From Adineta ricciae (lineage: Eukaryota; Rotifera; Eurotatoria; Adinetida; Adinetidae), in contig CAJNOJ010000018.1 of the NCBI GenBank assembly GCA_905250025.1, forward strand, positions 124,001 to 188,000: 64,000 nucleotides of DNA, in the 5' to 3' direction. The notes beneath the pieces are model-generated. The model did no database searches and had not been told where the DNA came from. It was given only the letters and a program-made list of their open reading frames with translations. The first letter of the stretch is position 1, and each line of letters starts with the position of its first letter. The position numbers and the translations under genes are program-made. Below, in pieces: positions 1 to 13,276 of the stretch.

Positions 1-2977
1 AGAATACGAGTTTCCACATACCTTAGCTTTCTTGCGAAGATTAGGTGACAGTTTCAAGCAATTCGTCCAACCACTACACATCTTTGATAAAATGAGATTT
101 CTATTGAAAGAGAAAAACCTACGTTTCGTCTCCAACTAATAGAATCGGATGAATAGGATTGAAAGCCAATTTTGTGCATGATTTTCCCGATTCGTTTGCT
201 AACAGTTGTTCGCAAATAGGTTCGAGTTTATTGGAATGAATATCGAATATGTAAACTTTGCCATCTGCACCAGCTACAGCAAATAATGTCGATGTATACG
301 GCGACCAAACAACGTCTTGTAAGCTTGTGCACAAATCGAATTTCATCAAACATTCGCTGCAACAGAAGAGCACGATTTTGACTTATTTGTCAACGAGAGA
401 AAATGAAACGAACGATAATTGTTCATGCCATAATTTGACTGTTCCATCAGCAGAACACGAAGCAAAAGTATTCGGATGAAAAGGACTATTATAAACAAAA
501 GAATAGATTCAATCGGATATGAAACATTACATTACCTCCATCGTACTGAATAAACAGCAAAATCATGAGCGTCAAATGTCATATCAATTATTCCCGGATC
601 ATTCATAGACGCTTTATAAATCTTGCCATCTTCGGTTCCAACAAGAAATGTCTCTTTATGATGCCGCTGGAAATCGAATGCAAGGGCAGGACCTGCTCAA
701 TACTTTCAAATCTTTGAAGTTCAAATTCAAACACTAAAACCTGGCAAAGTCAAAAGGGTACCATCATCCAGTCGCGTTGATTTTGTTGCACTTGGTAAAG
801 TCAATAGAATCACTTGTCTCAATTCTCCCTTAATACATGTCCATCGAATCACTTTACCATCACTTCCCACCGAACAAAATCGAGGATAATGATCATCGGG
901 TGATGTACACCATTGAACCTATATGTTACATCACTGCGACGAAAGAATTCTTGATTATTAAATTTGCATACTTGCCATACACATCCGAGATGTTTACATG
1001 TATATGATGAATTGATAAACACAGCTTTACCAGATGAGATTGATATATCATAAACAATCACATCACCATCCATTAATCCAACACAAATAAGATATCTAAT
1101 AGAAAATTTGCAAAGACCGAGTCTAATTTCGAATTCAATCATCATATCTTACGATCGAGAGGGTAAACAATCAATAGACAGAACAGTACTCTCCGTATGA
1201 ATCAACGTATCTGGGTGATTGTTGTTCAACGTAAAAATCGCTATTGTACCTTGAACACGTTCAGCTCGATCATCTTCAGAGTGAATGAGAAGTAGATGTC
1301 AAGTGTTTGACGTCAAACAGAGAAGATCTTACAGAGTCCATATCCAATGATTAACATATCTGAATAAGTTGGGTTCCATGCTAATGCTGTGACTGATCGG
1401 TTAGGGATTGTCGATGCAAACTTCCATAAAGGAAATAATGTGCCCATCGGATCACGTATTTCATCCGTTTGATCTTCGAAATATTTGAAATCTACAAAGA
1501 TGAAAATGTTAGTCCTATGTTTTATATCAAAGAGTTTAAAGATTACTATAAATCATTTCATGATATCGATTTTGATTCAAAATACGTTCGATGGATTTTA
1601 GAACTTGCACTTGACGGCGCTTGACAATAGTCTATGGAAAATGTGACTTATGTAAGTCAGTGAACAAAGTCTTTTTTCGTACTTCTGGCTTGAGGCGATT
1701 CGTTTTCATTATTTTCCTGTCCAGTATGTCTTTACTTAGCCCATAGTTTGGTTTCTGTTTCCTTTTGTCTTTATCTTTTTCCTGAAAATATTCTGGTAGT
1801 ATTCTTCTGTCTAAAGAGTAGAGTTTAGATACTTGTTCGGTATAATCAATCGTATATTCTTGGTAGATTATTCGTTGGTTCGCTAATCCAACAAATTTCT
1901 TATTCGGTATCGGATCAGTCAATGTCATAACATCCTGGAATTATGATATGTTTTGCTAGACTAAGTAGAACCAATCAAACTTTGCTAGGTGAAGAATATG
2001 TTTGAATGCCTTGTTCACAATAATTGAAACGATTCAAGATCTTCTTTCGTTTGTTCGTTTGATTCGAAGTTTCCACTTGACTACTTGGTGTCTAAACATC
2101 AAATTTCGATTGCTGCATGACTATTCAAATAGATAGGCACTGCTAGATCATCTGCAGCTTCGCTCTGTTCGGTTAGATCACTTGAAATTGTATGCTGTTC
2201 ATCATCATCAATTGTCTGCTGTGCTGCTAAAAACTGTAGTAATTATAATCACATGTCATCAATTTATTTACATTCGACATTTTCATCTGACACTCTGCTC
2301 TCGATCTTAACCGATTCTTCATTTTTATTCATCTTCAGTAATGTTGTTGGAAGAGTGGGTGCATCATCTGCAAACAATGCACCACTCTATAGTTTCTGAC
2401 AGGATGTTTGCATTCGGTACAAACGATGATATTCTTTTTGTAAGTAAAGTTTCGCTTCATCAGAATCAATTGGAATCAGATTGCCATCGTATGCATAATG
2501 AATGATCAAATGTTCAGTATTCGCTATCGGGACGAATTGTTTGTCCTGTGAAAGGAATCCATTGCTGCTTATAACGATTAATTCAGTGAAATTCACCATA
2601 CCTACACGATAACTGAACATAACTAAATTTTTTGGTCCATGGAAGTTTTCTGTTGTTAGGACTCGTGTAATCTCCTCATCAGGGTCCATAGATTGCGTAG
2701 ATGCAAGTAGATTTGTCCACTAAAACGATGAGCGTTGTCCTATTTTGCAACTTTCAGTTTCGAACAAACACTAGGTTTATTGTGATTTCGTTCGTCATTC
2801 ATCGACTTCATCGTTGGTTTGTGATCCGAGGTAATCTAAGTGATTCGATCACAGATCTCACAACACACGTGTATATGGCACTTACTATCTCCTAGGTAGA
2901 AAATTCGAAGTGTCATCGATAGTTGAACGAGTGTGTCCACGGAAGAGAAAACTTACATCGTTGATTGCTTGAGACAT
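1..2977 (-). CDS. Axonemal dynein intermediate chain 1-like, divergent paralogue (3' end outside window)
   Basis: WD-repeat intermediate chain of the DNAI1 (outer-arm dynein) family, which links dynein heavy chains to cargo or the axonemal doublet. The start chosen is the ATG at 2977 (MSQAIND, then a GT donor). The N-terminal block reads DEEITRVLTTENFHGPKNLV and, after an intron, YDGNLIPIDSDEAK, matching the DNAI1 N-terminus. The propeller is seen in FLVGTEDGKIYKAS (about 610-660), FASCSADGTVKLW (about 425-465), QDVVWSPYTSTLFAVAGADG (about 265-325) and [10 protein letters not shown] (about 20-60). Stops that seem to break the frame near 370, 120 and 930 disappear when short introns are removed (for example acceptors giving WQVQWC and GDETGWTNCLKL), so it looks intact. 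It is much less like vertebrate DNAI1 than its neighbour at 3140-6193. The last exon lies left of the window. Confidence 0.85.
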
Positions 2978-3139
2978 TTTTATTTAGAAGTGAAACATAT
3001 AAAGAATATTACACTGTGATTAGATAGATCTTTAAAGCGAACGAGTAAAAGAGTGCAGACGAATAAATACAAAGCGCGCCAAAGAAAAAGATTATTGCGG
3101 TGAATAAAGAATAAGAAATAAGATAGGGAAAGTTTGTGT

Positions 3140-6100
3140 TTAACTTGTCGCTGATAATGGTGTTGTACCAATTTGCTGCTGAGGTGGTACTGCTTTGCTT
3201 TTCGTATCATCCGGATCACGAATCAATGCGAGAATTTTATCTAATTTCACACTTTCTGCTTCTGGACCTTCGTTGACATCTTGACCCTTCTTCACTTTAG
3301 GCTTTTTGCGTAAGTTCGGCGAAAGTTTTAATGATGTGACATTGCCTCGATCATCACCGGCCAGTAGAACAGGATGTTTCTGATTGAATGCGATATGCGT
3401 TAATTTTGTTCGTTTCTTTTGAACAACAATTTGTTCAGTTAATGCTTCGTACTTATTGACATTTAAATCAAAAACAAAGATTTTCCCATCAGCAGTACAT
3501 GCAGCAAATACTGTGGATGAATAAGGTGCCCATGCAACATCACCAACAGCACTGCCCAAATCGTATACGAACAATGGGACCCTATGAATATAAATGATCG
3601 ATGTAGAAAAATAGTGTAGACAAATATTACTTGTAATTGATATCCCAGATTTTGACAGTCCAATCTGCCGAACAACTAATGAAGATCTTCGGATGGAAAC
3701 AATTCCAGCGTACAGCATAAACGGCCATATGATGAGCGTCGAACGTATCCAAAAATTGATTATTGTACGATTTTGAACATTTGTGAATCTTTCCTTCTTC
3801 TGTTCCAACAATAAACAGATAATCCTGTTGTTTATTAAAGTCAAAACATGTGCCACAACCTATGACAAGGAAAAACGCGAAATTCATCAAAACCGCAACA
3901 TTGTATAGTTGGCAAACCGATTACCAAGTGTAGTCAATGGCACAGCTTCTTCTGGCTCTTCCACTGCTTGCTCTAATTTCAATTGCACAATATCATGATA
4001 CATTAAATCACTCTAAATTCAATCACAAAATCTTGTACTTCAGATGTACGTTCGAGTGAGTTTACCTTCACTATCGTCCAGCAAACTACACGTCCATCTG
4101 ATGAGACGGAATAGAAATTAAAATTTGCATCGAGATCATCTTTCTGCCATCGAACTTGCCAGACTGGATCTGTATGTTTACCATTTCGAGCAGAACTCTG
4201 GTATTTTGGTCGTTTAGTGTCATCTGCCACGTTATACACCGCTACTGAACCATCATAGAAACCTAAACAAATCGTCTCTTTGTTGTAAACAAAATCTTGT
4301 CTAGATCAATTATCTGTTTACCACAACAGAGTAAATTCGAATGTGTATGATGGAAATCTAAGCACATAACACCGCTTTCGGTTTGATAAATATACTCCGG
4401 AAAACTGGGATTTTTCAATGAAAAGATTAAAATAATTCCGTGAGCTTGTTTAAGAAAATCATCTGAAAAGAATACATGGACTTCTCAAGCTAATTGAATG
4501 TATTTTCAATCGTACACGATCCGAAAGCAACAGCGAACATATCGGAATATTGCGAATTCCATGTCAAATGTGTACAGGACAACTTTTTCGTTAACTCGTA
4601 TTGAAAATTCCATAATGGTAGTAAACTACCTTCTTGCTCACGATATTCATCAGCTGCATCTTCCCAGTATTTGAAATCTAAGATCAATAAGGCGTTTGCT
4701 TTTATCTTGAAATTGAAAAGAACATACCTTGGGCTATTTCATCGAATGTGTTTTGATTGATCATTCGCTCGATGATTTTTAACGACACACTTGCTGCTTT
4801 TGAGCGAGCATATTTTGCCATGTCATCTCCCTACGATAGTCAAAACAATCCCATTCCATCTCATTCGTATACATTCGTTTCATACAGATAAGTCAACAGC
4901 GACAAATTTCTTCTTTTTTTCTTCATCTTTTTTCGCCAATATTTTCTTCTGCTCTTTTTCTTTGACTTTTTGCTAAAACGAAATTATCAGTCAATCGTTT
5001 ATTCAGACAAATGCAATCACTTGTAAGTCATAATCTTCATTGTAAGCATCGAAAATTGCCCATTGGGATACATTATCCGAAAAGACAGCACGTGGCGTTT
5101 GCTCGACAAATGTTTCACGATCCTAACGAGAAAGGACTGACCGGAATGCTATTATTTGAAGATTAGTAGCATTACTCGACATGGATTGTTGTATGTTTGA
5201 GAAGCGCGTTCGCTGAAATTGAATTGATTGGTTAACTTTTTCGTTTTCGATACAACTGCACTCGGTTTCTGAGATTTTTCCTCTTCGTCTTCGTCACCTT
5301 CCTTGGCAGCTGCGTCCTATGAAACAGCCAACTTGACAGATAAGTCCGTAGTGAATCGAACAATAGCATACTTCATCAATTTCAGTTGCTGCTATTGTTG
5401 TTTGAATGTCTTCCTCTTCTTCTTCGTCATCATCGATTGAGTATTCTACAGAAGAAAAGATTTTGCTCAAGTGAAAAGATAAATTTTTGTTATTTACCTC
5501 CTCCATCTCGTGCAATCTGTCGTCGGCCTTCATCAGAATCACGTAGAATCAGATTACCATCAAGTTGAAAATGAATCGCCAATTGATCAATATGTGGAAT
5601 AGGTTTATACATTCGATCCTAAATTTCATAGCATTTTATTTCTCTTTGTTATGCCTTTAACGGCTACACACCTTATAGCTATAACGAACAATGTTTTCTG
5701 CTGCTTGAGGATTACGTGTTGTTAGAATTCGTGTGTGTTCCTCATTTAATTCCTAGAAAAACTTGGATATTTCTTACTGGAAACTAAACGAGAACGTATC
5801 TAATACCGCTTCGGTTAATTTCAATTGATCGTCAGGACGAATAGGTCGAAGAGCCTAGTAGAAATTATCTCATCAAAAGTTATGAAGCAAACAAAACATA
5901 AGGAAAACTGTACTTCATCTGAAAGTTCAGGCATGTTGCCGAAATCTTGTTCATCATCCTAGAATAAGTCCAATTTTGTATTGAGATATTTTGTAACTTC
6001 TCCATATCTTTTATCATACCCGAAAATTTCCCATGATCGAATTTCGAGGTAATTGACTAGTACGTCGTGGAGCTGGAACTGATCCATTCACAACCGCTTG

Positions 6101-6193
6101 AGTCTATAGAAAAAAATCACTTTCTCTTGGAGTTTTCTTCTTATAAATGAAGATCTCTACCGATTTCTTTTCCAGACCACCTCTCGTCGGCAT
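3140..6193 (-). CDS. DNAI1: Dynein axonemal intermediate chain 1 (outer dynein arm)
   Basis: Conserved DNAI1 orthologue, needed for outer dynein arm assembly in motile cilia. The start is the ATG at 6193 ([11 protein letters not shown], then a donor). Recognisable blocks in order are the N-terminal SDEG/NLIP region, an acidic linker ([10 protein letters not shown], about 5410-5450), [20 protein letters not shown] (about 4615-4670), [20 protein letters not shown] (about 4120-4180), [20 protein letters not shown] (about 3750-3810), [14 protein letters not shown], and [17 protein letters not shown] followed by [12 protein letters not shown] near the stop. These are the WD repeats of the C-terminal propeller, very close to the vertebrate protein. 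There are about ten short introns. The start of the upstream copy of the gene (2977) lies about 160 bp past this stop, so the two are a same-strand tandem pair. Confidence 0.95.
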
Positions 6194-6428
6194 ATTTGTT
6201 CTTCAATAACTACCTGATACACTTGACAATTTACTCTTTCTTTCTCTATTGCTACCTGTATGCCATTAACATCGTTATAGCTCTAGGCAGTACATAGCAA
6301 CTGATCACTTCCACATTCCATATAGATGTCAGTTAACTTCCAACAAATTCTCTCTTCACTTTTATTGACATATGAAAACTACAAACTTATATTGTACAAA
6401 ATGTGAAGAAAAAGTTAAAAGGTTTCGT

Positions 6429-8534
6429 TTATTGTTTAAAATATTTTCTCGCAATGTCATCTGTATTGTAATAATTGTGTGTTTCGAAAGTGTTTTCGAA
6501 CATTTGAATCTTTTTCGTTGTACCATCGATTTCGCAAACAATCCAAAAATTCGCATCAGGCTGATTCACCACTGGAATCTGAACGATTTGATATGGCGAT
6601 GTTGAATTACCTAATTCACCATTGTTAAAAGTTACCGTTGCACCGGATTTAGTCAGGAGACCTTCGCGAGAATATCGATGAACAACATAGAGATATTTCA
6701 AATTCGGCTGTAAACTAATTTTAATCGTTTCAGGTCCATTGCCATTGGTAACATCACAATCCAGTGAAACATTTCCTTGATATTTCGCTCGAAAATAAAC
6801 ATGTCGACCATCGGATACGAACACATGGGAATCCAGATCACGCGGTAGTAGTCCCCATTTAAGAACAATTTCTAGCTGATCACTTTGTAACTGTCGGCAA
6901 ATGAATTGAGTACTAACGTCTGCACCACGATTTTCATAGACAATCATTCGAAAAACCGATGCTTTATGTTGGGAACTGCCACTATTGATTTCAACATCGT
7001 AGCAGTTTTTCGGCAGTGTTGAAGGAATTTCCACCGTTCCTGTTGCATCTGTTTTACCAGTGAAAACAATTTGACCTTGCAGCTTGATTTGCACAGTTGC
7101 ACCGACCAAAATGTTATTCACAGAATCTCGAAGGACAAATTTTTTCGGCATGCAGATTTCCTGTTCTGGTACAACATTAACTAATGTTTCAACTAGAACA
7201 TTATCTGACTGTTGATCATAAATCGTTACCGAATATCTTCCGTAATTCTCGAAATTATATTTGTCATCAATGACTGGTTTGATTGCCACTCCATCGAGGG
7301 TTGGATGAACAACAGCGGGAAATAGAACGCTATTTGAACCTTTCGGGCCGTCTGTTGATGTTGCAACAGCAGTTACACGCGAAAAATTATTCTTAGCGCC
7401 GGGTAATGAAAGAAGTGATGGCGCTAATGAATCGATTGCTGGTATTGCAGAAGCTGATGAACCGGGTGGCGCTAAAGAGATTCGTGATATGTTATTCGGT
7501 AGATCTAATAGCTGGTTTTGAACTGTTGAAGATAGTTGATTGAAAGAATTCACCGGCGGAGATTTCTGGTTTTTTACTATTTGTGTAAGAAAATCTTCAA
7601 CTTGTCTTGTCTAAAAGTGTCATTTTGTGTTTGTTTAGTGAATTGAAAATAGATGAGTGTAGAACGAAAGAATTTACCTGAGTATTAATTGTTGTAACAA
7701 GTGATTTGATTTGTTCTGTTTGTTGTTGAATAGTATGAAGAAGTTGAAGTGATCCATCAGATTTCTCTTGCGTTTCTTTCGGATCAATATTTGTTTTCTG
7801 ACAGACTTTTGTATTACTGATTAAGATCCGACAAAAGAAAAATAATATCTAAATGAACTTGTATGAGAGTGTCTCACATACTTTCGTAAGATGCGTAATG
7901 CTTTACGGAATTTCAATTGAGTACCAATGGGAGAGATTAATTGTTTGATCATGTTCTCGTTAAGACCATCTGCTTCGTCAGCTAGAACTGAACCATCGAT
8001 TTCATTCTCTATAAAGATTCAATCACAAATTCCAATTTTATCCGTGAACAAAAAAAATCTTACTTTGAAATTCTTCGATGCATTCATTTAAGGAAACCTC
8101 TTTTAACCATTGCACAACATCATCTATACTCCAACGTTCAGGATGATTGTAATCCAATGGACGTTTAAATTTCTCATACGATGATATCAATTTCGAATTA
8201 ATCTTCTCCGTCGATGTAGTACCATCAACTAAATGTCTGCAACCGACATCTGACTTCTCACTGACAGAAAAATCTTTCGTATCGCACTCACCGTACACAA
8301 TATAATGTTTGGTCATCGTTATAACGCATTGTTGCATTATCAGTGCCCAATTGCTTCTCGCACGTCTTACACCGAAAACATTTCTTATGCCAAATCTAAC
8401 TCAAACGATGGAGAGATGTTTTCGATGTACAAGAACACAGTCGGACTAACTTTTCGAAAGAAATTGATATCGTCTGCCGATCCCACAGATGTCAAGCACG
8501 CTGGGCACGCGGAGGGTGTTGATGAAGTGAGCAT
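6429..8534 (-). CDS. LIM + SAM + transthyretin-like/YfaP-like multidomain protein
   Basis: An unusual animal gene assembled from three recognisable parts. The start is the ATG at 8534 (MLTSSTPSACPACLTSV). Removing the intron at about 8400-8457 joins FFRK to IWHKKCFRCKTCEKQLG and, after another intron, LYCVRHL. The result is one complete LIM domain with spacing C-x2-C-x17-H-x2-C-x2-C-x2-C-x20-C-x2-H. A SAM domain follows (HPERWSIDDVVQWLKEVSLN through GTQLKFRKALRILRK, about 8145-7885). After a short coiled stretch, the large last exon (7553-6429) has a beta-sandwich-like segment (GKTDATGTVEIPSTLPKNCY) and a C-terminal domain with WGLLPRDLDSHVFVSDGRHV and LDCDVTNGNGPETIKI. That last pattern (W..p.DLD.Hv, then D...G.GPE) resembles bacterial YfaP/DUF2135 domains. 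No transmembrane segment or signal peptide is seen. Function unknown; LIM and SAM suggest a protein-interaction adaptor. Confidence 0.85.
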
Positions 8535-10219
8535 TTGAGGTAAGTGTTCTACAGAGATGCTTATTTAAAGACGATTGTTATGTTGTTAAAATTACCAACA
8601 AGGACGAAAAAATAGCATGAAGAAGTATGTTCGATTTGCGTGCATAATCCGGAATGTGAAAGAAAAATAATAACAGAAGCAGAATTTTTCTGTATTTTTC
8701 TCGAAATCAAATAAAGTAGTGCATCCTTATATTGACCGGCGAATCATTAGAAGAAGAAAAAACTTTTTTGCAAGAAGCAACAACTTTTATTTATACGTCA
8801 TTCGAAATTTGAGAAGTAATTAACGGATGTACAAATGTTTATCAACAGTTTGTCTTTGATTTCGTTTAATCAGGATAGGCATAGCAGTGAAAATCGATTT
8901 GCGGATATTCTGGCATTTTACTCTTCATTAAAATTCAATTCAAGTACTGGAAATCATACAAATAACATTCTTTTCATTCACATGTTGCCATTGTCTCTAT
9001 GCAGAAACTTTTCTTATTGATAATCAACAAATATTCCAGGCTACTTATTTACCTCGATGCATGTCAATACGTTTTGCGCGGTATAAACCTTATTGAATAT
9101 ATACACGAGGTTTCATATAGACCAAATAATATCGATTATAAAGGATTTATGATCGAGAATAAATGAACTGAGTTATATACATGCTAATTTCATTCTAAAG
9201 CTACCTGTAGTGTCATTTATTCGGAAGAAAAAAAAACGATTGCTTTTACAAAAAAGAATTCGTATCGAGCAGAACCAGAACTGTATTGATGATTCGGAAA
9301 AAATTATTTTGCTGCAGCGGTATGAAAACTAGCCAAGCGTATCATTCACATGCGCATTTATAGAGTGTGTTATTTTCGTGATGATTATGACACAATTTGC
9401 AAATGTTTCAACTTTAGACAATTGAATGGCGAAGACAACGGCCCGTGTATCAAACAACTTCAATTTGTAAAGTATTTCAAATATGAAGTATTGATTTCTT
9501 TCTCTCATAAATATGCATGAGTGAATTTACGTTGATAAATTTGTTTATTAGTAAAATGATTTATCTCCCTCATAAAAGAAAGTCGAGCTAGAGAGTATAT
9601 CATGACACTGTTGATCTCATGAAAAACTACTGAATTCTTTTTTCTCTTTTCCTTTTTTGCAGCCGCTTGTAATTCTCGGCGACACATTTACATCGGCGTG
9701 TTACGCTCACTGTTCGATGCTCGTTCGTTCGCTTTTTTTTTCTTCCACTGTGTTTATTCTTCTTTTCTTCATTCTTCGACATACCAGCGTGCACATGTGA
9801 CCGAGCCATGTCATTTCAGCGTCTTTCAAATGTTCAGCATGCTAGAAGTTGATCGTGTTGAGCTGTTTCTATTTATTGCATAGCAGAGAACTTCAAACAA
9901 AGGATAACTAGGTTTTTGTCGCTGTATCTTTTTCTCAGTCAGATATATTAAAATAGACCGTGATCACTGTGTTTGTTTACGGATGAATGACTTTCTTCGT
10001 TGAGAAAATAGTGTATCTATACTAACTATGTATGATTTAGGCGATAAAGAAACGTATAGTGGTGGCACAGATCATATTCGTTCGGTAGCTCGACATTTTT
10101 TGTAAATGTTGAGGTCGTTATGTTCTTTTTACCTATGCTTAAAAGTCAAATCGTGTTAATAGCCTAATTAATATATTTTACACTGTATTTCAGGCAACCA
10201 TGATCGATTAAAATTCACT
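8535..10219. other. Intergenic region between divergent genes, no gene recognised
   Basis: AT-rich sequence separating the start of the LIM-SAM gene (minus) from the OPT transporter (plus). Both promoters must lie here. Only short ORFs without recognisable motifs occur. The OPT start is preceded by a polypyrimidine-AG (ttcag at about 10190-10195), so a 5'-UTR intron ending there is likely. Confidence 0.6.
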
Positions 10220-13151
10220 ATGTCAACTAATCGTTCTCGTTTCGCTCCACCTGATCATCAGACTAGTCCCGATCATGACAAAAACTTGCCAACTGATGTT
10301 GATCGTGGCGAAGATAATCCAACTTTTTCACATAACGAGACGAATCTTACCGAAATCGAGTTAGAGTCGATTCAACCGATAGATAATGACATTGCTAATT
10401 TGCATGTTACTTTTAGCACCTCTACTCCCACTGAGGATGATATCTACCGAAAAGATTCGTTCGCTTCGACTAAACCCTTTGCCGATCACGATGATGAAGA
10501 TGCGTCCGACGAAGAAGTATCTTCTACTGTTTCCAATACAGACGACCCGACGACTTTGGTTCTGACGTTTCGATCATGGTTTCTCGGTCTTCTATTCACG
10601 TGTATACTTTCGTTTGTTAATCAATTTTTCTGGTACCGAACTTCTCCGCTATTTGTCGGTACACTCGTTGCTCAATTATTAGCGTTTCCCTTAGCAAAAG
10701 CAATGGCAAAATATCTTCCAAAACGAAAATTTAAAATCTACCATTGGGAATTCTCGTTCAATCCCGGACCATTTACAATCAAAGAGCATTGCATCATTAC
10801 GGCTATGGCAAATGCTACATGTGTAAGATTTTGCTTGCGAATTCGACGAAAAATCAATACATGCCTTTTTCTCTTTGTAAAATAGAGTACAGCTACTGCA
10901 ATTGACGTCTTAACAATCGAACGGTTATTCTACAAACGAACAATCCGTCCCATACTTGGCATTATTTTCGTGATTACATCTCAAACTTTAGGTTATGGAA
11001 TAGCTGGCATTATGAGGAAATTTCTCGTCTGGCCAGCTGCGATGATTTGGCCAGCAAATCTTGTCAACTGCGCAGTTTTTCGAACTTTACATGAAGATAA
11101 TAAGGAAGATCCTACTGAAGGATCACGGTGGAAAATGTCTCGTCTAAAATTTTTCTACCTCGCTACTACATGTCAATTTTTATGGTATTGGTTTCCTGGC
11201 TATATCTTCCCTGTTTTATCTCTGTTCTCTTGGATCTGTATGTTAAAACCAGACAGTATTATTATTTCACAACTTACGGGTATCAACGGTCTTGGTATTG
11301 GCTCATTGGAATTAGATTGGAATGCATGGGTATCATTTTTAGGTTCGCCAATTATTGTTCCTTTCTGGTATGAGTAGTTTTTATACAAAACTGTTCCCAT
11401 GATTATCGTCATGTATGCATATAGGGCTCAAGTTAATATCCTGATAGGTTTTGTTGTATTAGCATGGTTTATAACACCTTTGGCATATTATACTAATCTT
11501 TGGAATTCCAAAGCAATGCCAATCGTCAGTAATCGAGTTTTTACCAATGAAGGCTATTATTATAATGTGTCGGCTGTACTCGATTCAAATTTAAATCTAA
11601 ACGAAACTGCTTATAAAACATATGGTTGACCATTTGTTCGTAATGTGTTCTAGTTTATATATTCGAAAATCTTTTGTAGGTGATCTTCGAATACCGGTGA
11701 TGTTCGCATTTTCATATGCTGTATCATTTGCTGCAATTATGGCCGTTATCGTTCATACGGTTCTATATCACGGTAAGTCGATGGAATAGGACACAATTTC
11801 TTATTTCGTTTTGATTCGAAGGTAAGACCATTGTGAAACAATTTCGATCATCTTTAAAAGACCATACGAATGATATCCATGCCAAAATGATGTCGCGTTA
11901 TGAAGAAGCACCAGAATGGTGGTATGTAGATGAACTTTTCGTTACGGATAGTAGGTTTCTATACGCACTCAATCAGGTATACGGTTTTGTTCGTTGTTGC
12001 ATTTGTACTGGCTATCATCGTTTGTGATTCTGCTGCGTTAATGCCATGGTATCATATGTTCAGTAAGTTGAAGAACACGCGAGATTTAATTGGGAACTGC
12101 CTTTTTTCTAATCGCTTTTGATGTGTATATCTAGCTGCTGTTGCAATTGCATTTGTGTTCGTGTTACCGACTGGAATTGTTCAAGCAGTTACGAATCAAT
12201 CAATTGGTACGTGATGTAGCTTACTTATTGTTCACTCATAAACTGAGGACTCCTTCAGGATTGAATGTTATCACTGAATTTGTTGCTGGGTTCATCATGC
12301 CGGGCAAGCCCATGGCAAACGTAACATTCAAAACTTATGGATATATCACACAGTATCAAGCTCTGCTTCTAATTTCTGATCTCAAACTAGGTCATTACAT
12401 GAAGGTATGCGAGAAAAAATAATTCATTACTGAATCATTCGTGTCAACATTCAGATTCCGCCACGAGCAATGTTTGTCACTCAATTAACAGGTACAATTG
12501 TAGCTGGAATTGTTAATTATACAACCGCTATGTATCTAATGGATACTATACCAAATATTTGTACATTAAAAAATACTATTTGGACGTGTCCAAATGCTAA
12601 TGTATTCTACAGTGCATCAATCATATGGGGAGCAATTGGTATGTAGACCAATCGATAATATCTATTCAATATTATCGTTCATACTAGGACCTGCCAAAAT
12701 GTTTGGTCCAGGATCTATCTATTGGCCACTGCTCTTGGGTTTTGTTGTTGGTGGACTTCTTCCAATACCAGCTTGGCTTTTGATGAAGAAATATCCTAAT
12801 ATCAAATGGCTTAAATATATACATTTTCCTATTATGTTATCAGCTACGGCTGTTATGCCACCAGCTCCACCCGGAAATTTTCCTTCATGGCTTATGGTTG
12901 GTTTTCTTTTCAACTTCGTTCTAATTCGATGTGCACGATCATGGTGGAAGCGATACGCGTATGTTTTTTCAGCAGCAATGGATTGCGGCGTCGCATTTGG
13001 TGTAATGGCCATCTTTTTCCTATTTCAAAACAGAGGTATTCAATTTTCTAAATGGTGGGGAACAGGTGGACCAACAGGAGACGGCTGTCCACTATCGTAT
13101 GGAAATTTTTCGGGCATTATTCCAACCGATCGTTCAAATCCAATCAGTTAG
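10220..13151 (+). CDS. OPT-family oligopeptide transporter (PT clade, fungal/plant type)
   Basis: Multi-pass membrane transporter of the OPT family, which moves small peptides (or metal chelates) with protons. The start is the ATG at 10220. About 110 acidic, Ser/Thr-rich cytoplasmic residues precede the first membrane segment ([20 protein letters not shown]). Family hallmarks appear in order: [10 protein letters not shown] (about 10765-10795), [12 protein letters not shown], the PEWWY junction (about 11910-11930, intron removed), [20 protein letters not shown] and [12 protein letters not shown] with DLKLGHYMK (about 12260-12405), [14 protein letters not shown] (about 12456-12495), [14 protein letters not shown], and a last membrane block ending at TAG 13151. 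About eight introns of 50-70 nt splice in frame and no broken exon was found. OPT proteins are known from fungi, plants, bacteria and archaea and are not standard animal genes (animal SLC15 is unrelated), so horizontal acquisition is likely. Confidence 0.93.
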
Positions 13152-13276
13152 TAAAAGTTGTGAATTTTTATCAAGTTTTCAAACCTATGTAATAATGTGC
13201 AACATTCTAATTAAATTCGTTGTTTGTTGCTTTTTTTATTTCTAACAAAAAATGAAAAAAGAAAACAATAAGCAAT

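Noticed and set aside
1..2977. Several in-frame stops in the left DNAI1-like copy suggested a pseudogene
   Set aside because: Each one falls inside or next to a short GT...AG intron; removing it restores the WD-repeat reading frame (for example GDET to GWTNCLKLSPNL).
10220..13151. Animal SLC15/POT peptide transporter
   Set aside because: The NPGPFxIKEH, IPPRAMF and GLNVITEF motifs are OPT-specific; POT signatures are absent.
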